From positions 1-64,000 of the forward strand of contig VHZZ01004510.1 in NCBI GenBank assembly GCA_009801015.1: 64,000 nt of DNA, written 5' to 3'. Made by a program: the position numbers and the translations under genes. Within the stretch, counting starts at the first letter, position 1. Each line of letters begins with the position of its first letter. The notes beneath the pieces are model-generated. The model was not told the DNA's origin and did no database searches. It saw only the letters and a program-made list of their open reading frames with translations. This DNA is from Silene noctiflora (taxonomy: Eukaryota > Streptophyta > Magnoliopsida > Caryophyllales > Caryophyllaceae). Below, piece after piece: positions 35,997-48,240 of the stretch.

Positions 35997-38900
35997 CAAG
36001 GAGAAGTTCCTATTCTAGTCTGATTAAGAGAGGTCCGAGATTGACATCAACGCTTATAGAATCCTTCGTCGAACTTGTGTTAATGAGAGGCCTTTCTTGG
36101 CACTAAAGAGGGCTCTTACCTTAACTGGATAGGAAGGGACATTGAAGAAGCAGAAAGCACGTAGAGGGTAGATTTTGTAAATAAAGACAATTCATCCCAT
36201 AGGCATATGAATCCTACACCTACTATGAACTCGAATCTAAACCTAAAAGCTACTCACTTAGATAGTGCTTGAAAAACTTACTTTGTCTCTCAGACTAAGG
36301 CTTCGCACCCACACTTTTCTTCGGAGATTGCTGTAGAACAATTTCTTAATACGAAGAGACTCGTAACCGAGATTAATTTGGAAGCCCCTGATTTAAGCCC
36401 CTACATACGGATGGGCGGAACACTGAACCAATTCTTAGAGTTAGACTGGCTAAATTTCCCTTATAAGGAGGCTAGTTAATCCTAGTAAGAAAGCTAATAA
36501 AAAAGAAAATTCGACTACATTTAGAAATATGACGTGAGAATGAAACTCGTTAATACCAGGGTGTGACGAGATACCATAGTCTCCTTACGATGCCCAATCT
36601 GATGACCGATCTCGCCCCAAATCTCTTAATTAGAAAGTTGTTAGGAGTCTCTTGGATCACTTTACGGATTCTTGGACCCAAGATTCCCACCTTTAGCTTC
36701 TTATTAGAGAGTTTCGGATTTCTGCAAGTACAGTTCTGTACTGATCCTCCCACTAATTTGACGGGAATTGACGAGCCTGCTTTACCTGTTTTAGATGGTC
36801 TTCCTTCTTTCCCGATCTCATAAATTTAAAGAAAGAGTACCTGCCGCGCTTCTATGAAATTTAGCAATGATTTTCTCGAGCCCCATTAGGATAGGGCGAT
36901 TCTACTTTTTTTTTATTTAGAGATCTTCCCCGAAAGTAGGAGCATAAATGAACTCCCTTCTGATTGAACCTTCCTGGCACTGAGTAGATAGCAGATCAAA
37001 TCCCCCATAGGAAATATCATCAAATTAACTTAGAACTTGGTCGGAGATGAGCCCTCATAAATGTTTATCCGGGTAGGTCTTGGAACCGAAGAAGCTTAAT
37101 CCATGGAGCGAGTGTGCATTGGCCAAATACTATATTTTCTTCTTTATTAGAGTTACATATAAACAAAAGCTGAGGATAAGGCTCTCTCCCGGGAACACCA
37201 TTAGAAAGGGATTGAATACGGATTTCTTAAGTCAGCTAAAGCCTATTCTCTTTATGGTTGGTAAGATATAAGGAAAGTTTGGTACGAGCCTACCTTACTA
37301 GGTAGGTATGCGAAGAGCTGGGCCTCTCTATTGATAGAGTCCATAAAAGGTGGGTCTAGCTTATCTCTTATTCCTAAAGGTACGCTAATAAGACGAGAAC
37401 GCGTAGCAGCTCTTTCGGTAATGAGAGAGAGCCTCATTGGGCATACCACCACTTCGTCCCGACGAAACCAAGGCTTTTTATACCAAAAGCTGGCGGTTTA
37501 AAACAAAAAGGGGAAGGAGGCACCTTAATAGTCCCAAACAACAGGAATAATATGAAAAATGCCATCCGAGGACCCTACTTCCTGAGTGCAAGCCAAAGCC
37601 GCAACCTTACGCAGCAGCCATTACGACTGAATAAAGAAGGATTTGATTCCTTGCTAATGGTTTCTCTCATCGAGGGCTGTGTTTTTTAATGTGATTAGGA
37701 ACATTCTACTGAAAAGAAGGAAGCCTTCCTATATCGGTACGCACATCATATCATCAGTTAATATTTCTTATTTAACAAGTTGTGAAGTATGCGAAAGAAA
37801 GACTTATTCTTTGGTACTGTAAAATAAGCAAGGGTATGATCCAATACCAATGCGTGCGACCAACCGATCAGTAACTGGCCAATTTCACCCGTCCCCAGAG
37901 GCTCCTTTGGAGATTTACCCTTGTTTTATCTTGTGGGACTCGACCCATGAAGAAGAATCCGCATTTAATACGTTTCGCGCGTACGCGGGCTAACAACGTG
38001 ACAAGCCGTAGATCACAGGTTCGGCAAATAGCCTTCTTATAGCTAGGAGGTTTCTTATCCCCGCTGCATCGTCAACAACTTCCTTCATTGGCAACTCATT
38101 TCAATCAAATAAGGTATTTTAGAACAATTTGACATCTTTCTAATATATTTTTGTTGATGAGATTTAACGTGAAAAAACTTTCTACAAACCGGGCTTTTTC
38201 CTTATCTTACGTAAGGAATTGACTCTCGAACTGGCCATCGAAATATCATGAAAAACCAGCCAAAAGGTAAGTTCAACTATTACACTAATAGTTGTCAAGT
38301 GTGCTAAATATAGGATTCATCGGCAAAAATTCCGTCGTTGGTCCAACTTTCTCATTGGAACGGAGCCAACATGGCTTTCATTTCTTTCTTTTCGCAAGCA
38401 AGGATTCTGAGAGAAGAAGACTGACCGAGGGAACTTTCCCCTTGCTCAAGACTACCCAATAAGAGCTCCTGGTAACTACCCCCGGCCTTGTCCTAGGGTA
38501 GACGGTCGGTCCCATTCAACCACTCAAGGAGACGGACAGGCGAAAGAAACCGAAAAGGGCACTTGAGGATGTTTCATCTGCGAACTCCTTTAGTTATCTA
38601 AGACTAGTATGCAAGGGAATGTTCTTCCTTTACCTACCAAGCACGTGAACTGAGATTTATTTGGCGCATTCTTTCTTTTACTGAGTATGTGGATTAAGAA
38701 CGTCGCTTTTAATATATGAATCCACAAGAGTGAGGCATTGCTCGTTCCTTAGTTCTACCAGAAAGCATTCAAAGGAGAGCGGCTGGACTCCTTTGGACCA
38801 CTTCGTTCTCAGCCCCTTTATCTCTTCCTATCCTAGTTTTAGCTGCTCGTTGTTTTCGTCCCAACCGCTACGTTCTTTCTGGGGTGTGATCAAAAGGACC

Positions 38901-41900
38901 CGCGCGGGTCAACAGGAAAAGGCTTACCCCGATCCTCCAGTAACGTTAGATCGTCCCCCCTTTGTAGGGTATCGATCTTCCTGCCCTAGCTAGAGAATTA
39001 GAACAAGAACCATATGATTGCTTTCTTTGACAGGCTTCGCTCAAAGAGAGAAAAGAGAAAAGGACTCAGGGAATTAGGGTTCGGTCTCTCCTGCATGGGG
39101 CAGTCCCTTTCGTCTCGTAAGCCATACTCATTAACACACTTACTTCACTGACTTCCCCTTATTAAGAACAATATCAGCTTGACTGTCCTGGAACGAGTGC
39201 AGGCACATTAGTTATGTAAGAGCTCCACGAAGAAGGGGCGGTAGATGGGCATGGCGGCGGTCGTCTTCTTTGCCCAAATACGCATAACCTGGGATTCTTG
39301 TTTTATGCTCTACTCTAATTTGTGTAATTTGACAAAACCTAAAGTTGAGAGATTTAATTCTTTCTCGTTTTCCAGAACAAGGAGAGGAATTTTGGGCTTA
39401 CGAAGATCGTCGTTCTCGGTTCTGCGCTGGGGCGTCATTCGTCTGTACTTGTTATTAGGTAGTTCGACGACCTCACCTGTATCGTCAGTCTAAATCTAGC
39501 CATTTCCATTTCATACCAGAAATGATAGCTGCAGCGGAAGCTAATTACGAATCCGAAAGAAAAGGTAGATGCAATGAAGTGTGCTCCGGTCGAAGAAAGA
39601 AAAGATGCCGATGAGCGAGCTGGAACAGGAGCAGAAGAAGCAGGGGCGGATGCTGGATGGTTGAAAGGGACCACCTATTGATTGGTTTCCGTTAATTTAA
39701 TGTATGTATATACAGTCAGGGTCAAGGAAAGTAAAGCTAGCTATCCTTAATATAGATATAGATAGAGGCAGGTTGAACCTTCTATCCATGATCAACAACA
39801 GGAAATTTTGCTTATTCGGCTTTGTTTTCATGAAGAATATGAGCATGATATGCTTCTCAACTACTAGGTATACCCGATTCCAGGGATTCCAAAATCTGAT
39901 CCTTGCTTTTCTTCTGCTTTATCCTATCCGTACCCCGGGTGGAAAGAGAGCGCTCATTCGAACTGGGCACCAAAAATCATAGTAAAAGCGCACTTAGTAT
40001 ACTATGGGATTAGTTTGAGATCAACTCTTTGAACAATTAATGCCTAAAGCACCGGTTTTTAGTGATCTTTCTCTTCGATTTGAGCAAAAAGGCGCGAATA
40101 CCTTTTGCTTTTGAGAGCCCAGCCCTAAGGCTATTATCCTTCCTCATTGCTGTTTTACCCAGCACAGACATTTTAAGAGAGTCCCTTTCTAGAGACTTAA
40201 TTCTAATTTGATGCAATATGGACAGATCCCTGCTCCGAAAGGGAGTCAACCCACCCTAACCGGGGGACTAGGACTGCTATGTCTACACGCAAGAGTCCGC
40301 TGCTCAGTTTCGTCAGTAAGAGCTTCTAAGGGAGTAGCAACTTTCTTTAAGATCTTTGTGGGATCCCTGAGGTATCGAGGGGTAGGGCACAGATGCTCAG
40401 TAAACAACTTTTGCAAAGAAGTCTCCGCCCTTTCCCTTCCTTCAAGACGATTTTTCTCTCGATAAAGACAGGAGGGCTAACTGCCTATCGTATTAGGATG
40501 TGTACTCATATGCATAAAGAAAGGAAGTCTATTGTGTAGAATAATGCGAGTTAGATGCACAGTGTCTAGGGCAGGCTTAGCCATGCCTTTCTAGGATCTG
40601 TGCAGGCATTCTTTTTTGATCTTTCGTGCCCTTAATTAAGACTTAAAAGCCGAGTAAGCGGGTCTCTTCTCGGGTCGGATGCTTCACGTGAGGCTTTGAC
40701 TTATTTCCTTTATTTGAGAAGGGGCACTTGACCCACTTGTCCTTGATTGACGGCAAGACCTATTCGTATCTCAGATATAATCCAGTCCTTAAGACTCGTT
40801 TTTTTTGAATCCTAGTTTTCGCATCACAACTTCTCCTTATAGAGTATAAAATTTGGGGGCTGGCCTGACAAAGAGAGGGGCGAAGCCGTCTTCTTTATTA
40901 AAAAAGCGCAAACCAGCGGATATTGATCTCAAACTTTCGGTGACTACGACTTCATTTCCTATTTTGTCCCAGGAAAGATTTACATGGCTGGCGTATCAAC
41001 AACAAAACGAACTCACGATCCTTTACCTTTACGTCGAATAGTAGATTTCTCAGAGAAGACTCTCTTTGACAAAAGCAGCTATAGGGTTGACTGATTGAGT
41101 AGTAGCACTCTATAAGGTGGTGAGTTTCTTAAGAAAAAGCGCTGGCCCCTAGTACTTAAGAAATTCCCTTTGGTTTCCCACTTTGAGAAGTGGGTTGAAT
41201 CCTTTGTCAACAGAAAGAAGCCTTGATCGGTGTTCAGGCCAGTTCTGGAAACAAAAAGGTCAATGAGTGAGTAAGAAGATAAAAAGACGAGTGCAGCCTA
41301 ACGGGAGGGTAACCTTCTATGCTTTTTCCTATGGTAGTTGACTAAAGTAAACCAGGCAGCTCAGAAATGCGAAGGAAAGGCAGTACCATAAATTCTTCCT
41401 CCTTTGACGCCTTTGCTTAAGAAGCACTTAAGAGGATCCTGCTCCTGCCTTCTTCTTTTTGGGGGAGAGGCTTCCTTCTTGAAGTGCGGCTGGAAGTCAT
41501 GCAGATAGGACGTTGATTTTGCGCAAATAAAGAAGACATTTGAAGAGCTCTTTGTGACCAAGGTGGGTATATAAATTTGGGATTGTGTTGGCAAGAATGG
41601 GACTTTGGAGTTGAGATTCCTGGCCACATGCTCTCCCACCGCTATGAGCTTGCGTAGCGTGTCTTAAGCAAAGCAGCTAGGTTTCCAGAAGGAAGAGCCA
41701 GGCTTCCATGACGTTTGAAAAGGGTTAAGACGGCCTGCTCTATACTCTCGTTTCTTCTCCTTATTTGAAAAGAGAGATGCCCCAGCAATATTAAAAGGAG
41801 GGCTTAGACGATCATCAACTTGGTCTGAGGGATTCTGAAATAGAACCCTGCGTGTAATATGATATATCATCACGCCGTTGAAAAGAAGCCCTGGTTTTTC

Positions 41901-42013
41901 CCCGAGTCATCCTAATCCTATATTTGTTGTCTATATCAGATGGTTGATCCTTTTGATAAGGCTGGGTTTACCTACCACATTACGTGTGGACATCTTGCAT
42001 TTTGCATCTATAT
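35997..42013. other. Gene-free spacer
   Basis: No gene was recognised. At 36550-36823 both strands are open over about 200 bp. Other frames (38730-38993, 39245-39493, 39704-39982, 40208-40465, 41361-41639) are below 95 codons and match nothing known. A small 7-bp hairpin (CCCACTT / AAGTGGG) sits at 41177-41194. Confidence 0.6.
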
Positions 42014-42045
42014 AGGTGATAGCTTGTGATTTGAAAGAATTGGCG
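42014..42045 (+). repeat. 32-bp direct repeat, copy B
   Basis: Partner of 30361-30392, with one mismatch. The flanks on both sides differ between the copies, so this is a small isolated duplication about 11.6 kb from its partner. Confidence 0.85.
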
Positions 42046-43162
42046 GCATGAAAAATGCGAAAATGGCTATTCACTTCTTTTTTTTTTTTGAAGGGCCCCT
42101 GAGAATGATTAGCTTTTGAGGGCATTTCACGCGTAACAATAGAATTTCATAGAATACTATGATATGGGAAAATATCGTAATTGGCTCCAAGGACTCCGGA
42201 AGAAAGCCAAGACTTGATCTAATACCCCTACCCTGTAGTGTCTGTCTTTATCCTTTATCGGAATTTGGACCCCTTAAGGGAAAAATCTACCAAGCACATT
42301 CCCTATGTGTGACCGCGGATTCTTAGGCTTTTATAGAATCATCCAATCGAAGTCTTTCCCTTTCATGTGCTTTGTGAGAAAGATCAGAGGAAGAATTTTT
42401 CTTATTTCTGACTTAATGGTCTAATTTACGGGACATGTAGGGACAAGTCGACAAGCAACTATTTTTGGGGCGAAAACGTCCACAGTTCGTATAATAGCAT
42501 ACCTTCTTATTTCCATAATTAGAATAAGCTAGAGTTCCATTTCGTGAGCCATAGCCCTATTCATGAATGAAGGCCGGATCTTCTTTATAGGATGGTTTGG
42601 GAATATATATGAGAGATAGGGATCGGAGATTGTTAAGGTGGTTGAGTTACCATCGTGGCTTTCGGTCAATCATTGTGCGAAGCGAAAGAAATTCCTAGAT
42701 CCCAGCTACTTCTTCCTTTTAGTTCTTATCCTTCCGTACAAAGCTGACGTCTCTGCCTAAGTAAGGTGGGGTTTGATTCGATATCCTTTACTTTATCCAA
42801 GGGTAATGTTGTCTGAGATTTCTATAGAGCTTCCACGAAGACGTTTACGCCTTCAAAGACTTATGAATGAGTTATAAACAAGAGGAATCCTCCCGCATAA
42901 AAGGGGGAGCGAGAAAGAATGAGCTGGACAAATGTATTGATTAGACTGTTTCCGGAGCAAAAGCGGAGGGAATAGAGCGAAGAATTGTCGTTTTCGGAAT
43001 GGCAGGAGTTGGAATAGATGATTAAGCTGGGGAACTTGGTGGAGGGTTCTGCTCGAGAAAGCTCTGTTCTAAAGAACTTTAATCGCATGTTCTTCATAAG
43101 AAGATTAAAATAGCTAAGGTTGTTTTCTTTTTTAGCCTTTCTTTAGTTTAGGCTTCGCGCCA
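42046..43162. other. Gene-free spacer
   Basis: No gene. A run of 12 T at 42078-42089 and a short minus frame (42861-43097) are the only items. Confidence 0.6.
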
Positions 43163-43179
43163 CTTATATATTATATAAG
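43163..43179. repeat. AT palindrome, 8-bp arms
   Basis: The arms CTTATATA and TATATAAG flank a single T. It is similar in composition and size to 10518-10537 and 28253-28270. Confidence 0.75.
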
Positions 43180-46100
43180 CTTCATTTGAATTCTCATCTC
43201 AATTGTGGAACTGAAAGCCTTGCCTTCTTTACTTAATTCTTTGACTTTGTTTAAGGCTTGACCTTTAATCTCTCACATCTAATGAATAATAGAAAGGATC
43301 GCCTATCTAAGAATTCTCCGAAACAGGCTCTACTTGGGGTCCTTTGGTTTTGGGACAGAAGCATGGTTTTATCGCATAGAAACCCGCTGAAGAAGTGCGA
43401 AACTAGCCGACTACTCTCTCATTTTAATAGATGCACAGGTGGCTCTCGCTTATATAGAATATATATAAGTTAAATCTATAGTATACCACCAGAGCTACAT
43501 GGCGCATCTAATTCATCATATTGTCTTCTTGTTGATGTATAATCAAACTCTATATCATAATAAAAATGCTATCTGACAGACATTTCCTCTACTAATGAAA
43601 GGCCTCTGGTACTACTGATGGCACTATACCCTCTTAGGTTTCACTTTTCATATGAACACATCTACTCTCTTCTTATATAGGGGATTCTCAAAGATAATGC
43701 CAGGTCTGTTCTAAGAATATCCCTTTGGTCTGAACTGCTGCTAGCTCCGGTCTAGTAGTCCGTAGTGATATAAAAATTCTAATAATATAGAATAGTGTTC
43801 TAGTTCTAGGGCTTATCGCCTTCTCTTTATAGTTTTTGATCGTTATTGTGAATACGGACGAATCCTTGTTGGCAAAAGAAGCTTTAACTAAGTTTCACCC
43901 CCTCTTTAGGATTGTTTTCCTTTGCTTTGAGGCAGTGCTGTGCATGCGCCTTTCATATCATAACATAATGAGAATGAGAACTATCCAAGCGAATGCAGTA
44001 AATGAATAAGAAAGTGGGAGGGGGCCAATCCTTCCTTAGTATAGTTGATGAGGCAGTAAAGGCCAAAAAACTTGTTTGATCGCGTAGCATATAAAGTTGA
44101 GGGAAGCTTTCTAATTAATCTAATTAAAAAGAGAAAGTCAACCCGAACTCATCCTTATTATTCTGCCACGAAGAACTCGCCGCACAAATACTACTCTAGC
44201 TACTTTAATTTTAATTAACATTTAAAAGAGCATAACCTGGAAAGTTGTAAACAAAGTAATATCTTTCTCACACATTGCATTGTGTCGCTTATCATAAAAA
44301 TTTTTAGAACGAAAGTCATAAAGAAGTTAAAGCATTTCTCGAAGCCTTTGATTGATACCCGTAGAAAGAGACGTTGTTGACGCAACGGCGATAATCTCAA
44401 CTTCAAATTAAAAAGTTGGACTAAAAGTGTCAATAATTCATTTCCAAAACGGGTCTCTTTTGTTTTGAATCCACGATCAGCCAGGATCAGCCGTAAATCT
44501 TCTAATCCATCGACGAAAGCCTTTTATTTTTTATTCTTTAAGGGCGCTTCTTCGGGAGATTCATTCCTTCTCCATGATGATTTGAGCGTAAGACAAGAGC
44601 AGCTCTCTGAGCGCATGATCAGAAATAGCCTTATATCTTCATCTTCTTAATGTTAATGAATAGGCTTCATGGACAATCGAGTTACAAGCTTGCTGTTTTT
44701 ATGAGAGAATGGAGGGATTTGCCCATTCGAAGTCAAAGAGGGCTCCACTCAATTCAAAGCCGGAAAAGGTGCTTTTCCAGAAGCTGCTGATCGTGGATAG
44801 AAAAGAAAACCGGTTCCTCCTCGAACTAGAAGCCTTTCCTCTGGTCTTTGCTGAAGGTAGGGTTGAAGGTAGGTTGGTTACTTTTATTGTCCAAGTAAAG
44901 TTGTCCCCTTAAATTCTTTCCCCTATTATAGTATAGCGTAGACTTATTCTTTATTGTGCCCTCTTCGAGCTCATCCTTGTGAAATAGACGAACGAATGAT
45001 AAGGTATGCAGCGAGCAGTAGATTGAAGGCGCTATGAAGCTTTAGACCTTACCTTAGAAAAGAGGAGTTGGTATTCCACTACGAATTGAATTTGTCGAGT
45101 GAAGTTTTCCTAACGTACGAGTGCGTCTAATTAGTTTACTGACTCGACCGGTAGAGAGAGGAGGTGAGGTTAGAGTCATCTAAATCTAGAGTTTTACTTA
45201 TCTCTTATTATATTTTATTATACAAGTTGCTTCCCCATCAAGGGCAAGGGTCCGTTGAACGTATATCCTGAGTTCATCTTTGATGCTAAAGCACGAACTC
45301 TAGTTCTATCCTATGGAGTCGACCATAGCTACGCTTCCTGTCTTTTTCACCCCACCCCATAAGTTAAGTATAAGTGACTGAAGATCTTGAAATGGCTAGA
45401 ACTTTTAAAGTAAAGTTTAAGGCATCTTTCTCATTTCATCAGTAAACGCGAACTCCTCTCTCTGAGACTAGTATGCAAAGAGCTTTAACCAATAATATTA
45501 CTTTAACCAAGAATATTAATAGTAAGAATATAGGCGCGGTTGTCACATCGTGCGGATGACTACGTGCACTCAGACTTGAGGAGCATTCTTCCATTTCTTG
45601 CTGCCTTTCTTTATCTTGTTCTCAAAGATATGTAGCAAACGAGCATCTTGCCCTACTATTACTAATTATGGTACCCCTTATAATATATGCTGGGATCCAT
45701 AATATTTCATAGTTTTTCACGGAATTAGATCAAAGCCAGCTGCATAGAGATCGGAAAGGGCGAAAGCACTTTGCCTTTATAAGATAGGTAGAAAGTAAAT
45801 TGCTCAAAATCTCAGTAGATTTTTTCATAATTCCTATCCGATTGACCCTCTTTCTTGTTTATCTTTTAAAACCTTTGTCATAGACGCAGTTACCCTAGGG
45901 GACTTTCATTAACGAGTGGACTCAAGGAAGTGTGAGTTAAGATCCGGCACGCTCACATGAGAGAAGAGTGCGGAACCTCGAGGAGCAATTCGAAGTAATG
46001 AGCCCCTCCCTTATTGTATTGATTGTGTTAAAGTAAAGAGGGCTGAAAAACAAAAAACAAGAAAAATCGAAAGCTATGTTGTGAGTACCTTCATTGCATT

Positions 46101-48196
46101 GGCTAAAAGGATCGATTGATTCCTCCGAGAATTTTACGGATTTGTTGGTTTGTGAGGTTATGATTGGGCCTACGATCAGGCTTATGCTGCCCACGCGACT
46201 TTACTTTAAGTTATCATTATAATATAATTATATTTATTCTATCGCGGAATGCTTTACTGCTTGAATGAAGGGAAAGTGCCCCGTAAGATAAGCGAGAATC
46301 AAAGAAAGGGCTCATAACGAAGTGGCTCATGTAAGTTTAACACAAATAACAGCCCGGCTCGGAAAAAGTTTTTTCACAAAAAGCCTTGGGAAAATGCTCT
46401 TATTCTCCTAGTTTCCTTGATCTTGAAAGAAATATATTTTATTTTCATGGGCTCTTGATTACCAATAAAGAACTTTCTCTTCTAAATCTAAACTTAAGGC
46501 TGAAGATATAATATCGCGGTAAGAAGCAAGATGTTTCAAAGTTGGAATCCGCCTTTATAACGATAATGGAGAGGGTTCGCGTTCACGTGGCCCGAAAGGT
46601 TGAAGAAAAGCTAGTTGACTGGCTGGATGAATGGAAGCCCCGCCCTTTTTTACTTGTTGAAATCTATCTTTTCTCTAATAGATATAAGAGAAAGACTGGT
46701 AAAGCAAATTAAAGAATGTCCAAATATGTAGTGAGTGTGTTAACGAGCGAGCGAAGTAGCTTGCTTCCACTTGCTCTTGCCGACAAAGCCTAATCATATA
46801 TAAGTAAAGATGATGAGGCGCACGTACTTTCTTGATCATATACGTTATTAAATTTAATATTAAGAAATGGGTTGAGCAGTGCTTGGGAGGACCCTTGCAG
46901 AATAAAGCTTCCGCTTCAACGGCCCTTCTCCCGTAAACACGTTTAAAACCCTAATAGCAATCGTATTTCACCCCTTCAACGACTCAAGTCTCGATATCGG
47001 CTATCAAGAAAAGCGACTTGTCCGTCTTATTTCTTCAAGACAAAGGTAATGCTTTGACATAGCCCTTTAGAGAAGTAAAAGCATACCTCACCAGAAGAGC
47101 AAGCACTGCTACGTTCAAGAAGGAGTCCGATAGGATTGCTTCGTCGGCAATACGAGGTTGGGGTGGGGCACTGTCATCTTAGCTACTCGGTTCCTTAGAG
47201 TTCTCTTCGCTTAGTCTTAGTAAGGGGGTCAGCTCTTCCAGTAGCGCGGGTTCTTCTTTCCCGAACCATCGAAGGGATCTGAACTGGCTTCATCAGGTTT
47301 GCGGAGTTCCAGAAATAAAAATTTTCTATCAGAGACGAACGTAGACGAATCGTACTGTGTACGTTCAGAATTACTAAAAAAAGAATTCTTAACAATCGGG
47401 TGTGCTAATTGCATTTGGGAACTTCTTGTCGAACCTGCAATTTAATTGACCCGAAGTTTTTACATACAAAGAGAAGGAAGCACATTGAAAAGCGAAAAAG
47501 CTCCGCCGAAAAAAGCTCTATCTAAGTCTTTTACCATTACCATAATAATAAATAGAAAGGCCAAAACCAAATGTCAACTTTAGTATTTCGTAGAAAGAGA
47601 AGCAAGATATATTCGACCAGGTCTTCCCGGGGGGCGTAAGGATATTCCTCCGATAGAAGAAAGAATAACTGTCACTGATGCTGCTAATGGATACAGCGGT
47701 TCGAGCTTGAGACTCATACTCAACAGGGCTTTGCCACTGGATCATAGAGATCACCCTGAACATTTCACAGTTTGTGTACCACTGGTCTTGCAATCCATCT
47801 CTACTTATAGCATAGGTATAAGTTATGAAATAGGTTGAATGGTAGGTACGTGATAGGGGAAAGAACTCGAGCGTTAGTATGAAGGAGAGGGGTGGTTTAA
47901 GACTCGACTAGAAGGAGAGGGGGCAAAGGCTCTCGTCGATTCTTTTTGGGCGCATCTTTTTCCAGGGAAAAGAAAAGCTTTGCTTATAGACAAGTTCCAA
48001 ATTCTTTTCTCACCATATGTACTGAGAATGCTTGGTAACGATGAGTCGTATTCTATATGGATATGCAGGAGTGGGAATTAATCTTAATTAATAGTTCTTA
48101 AAAAAGAAATTCCCGTGGATTTGACTTCTTTGCGCTTGGCTCTGATGTCAGTGATGTTGAGCCCTTTCTTATCTTACACTTTGGGTAGTTTAGTTG
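43180..48196. other. Gene-free spacer
   Basis: No gene was recognised. One copy of an ATCATAACATAA micro-repeat is at 43957-43970. The frames at 44215-44433, 44709-44912, 45937-46194, 47195-47414 and 47518-47793 are below 95 codons and unassigned. Confidence 0.6.
43957..43970 (+). repeat. ATCATAACATAA micro-repeat, copy 1
   Basis: Reads ATCATAACATAATG and is followed by AGAATGAGAA. It resembles the copies at 51817 and 53981. Confidence 0.5.
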
Positions 48197-48240
48197 GGCT
48201 TTTTGGCTGCGAATGCTAAAATCGTAGATTTCGCGACTAT
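48197..48240 (+). repeat. Diverged direct repeat of 31929-31974
   Basis: The partner of 31929-31974, about 80% identical by eye with one 2-nt gap. Confidence 0.5.
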
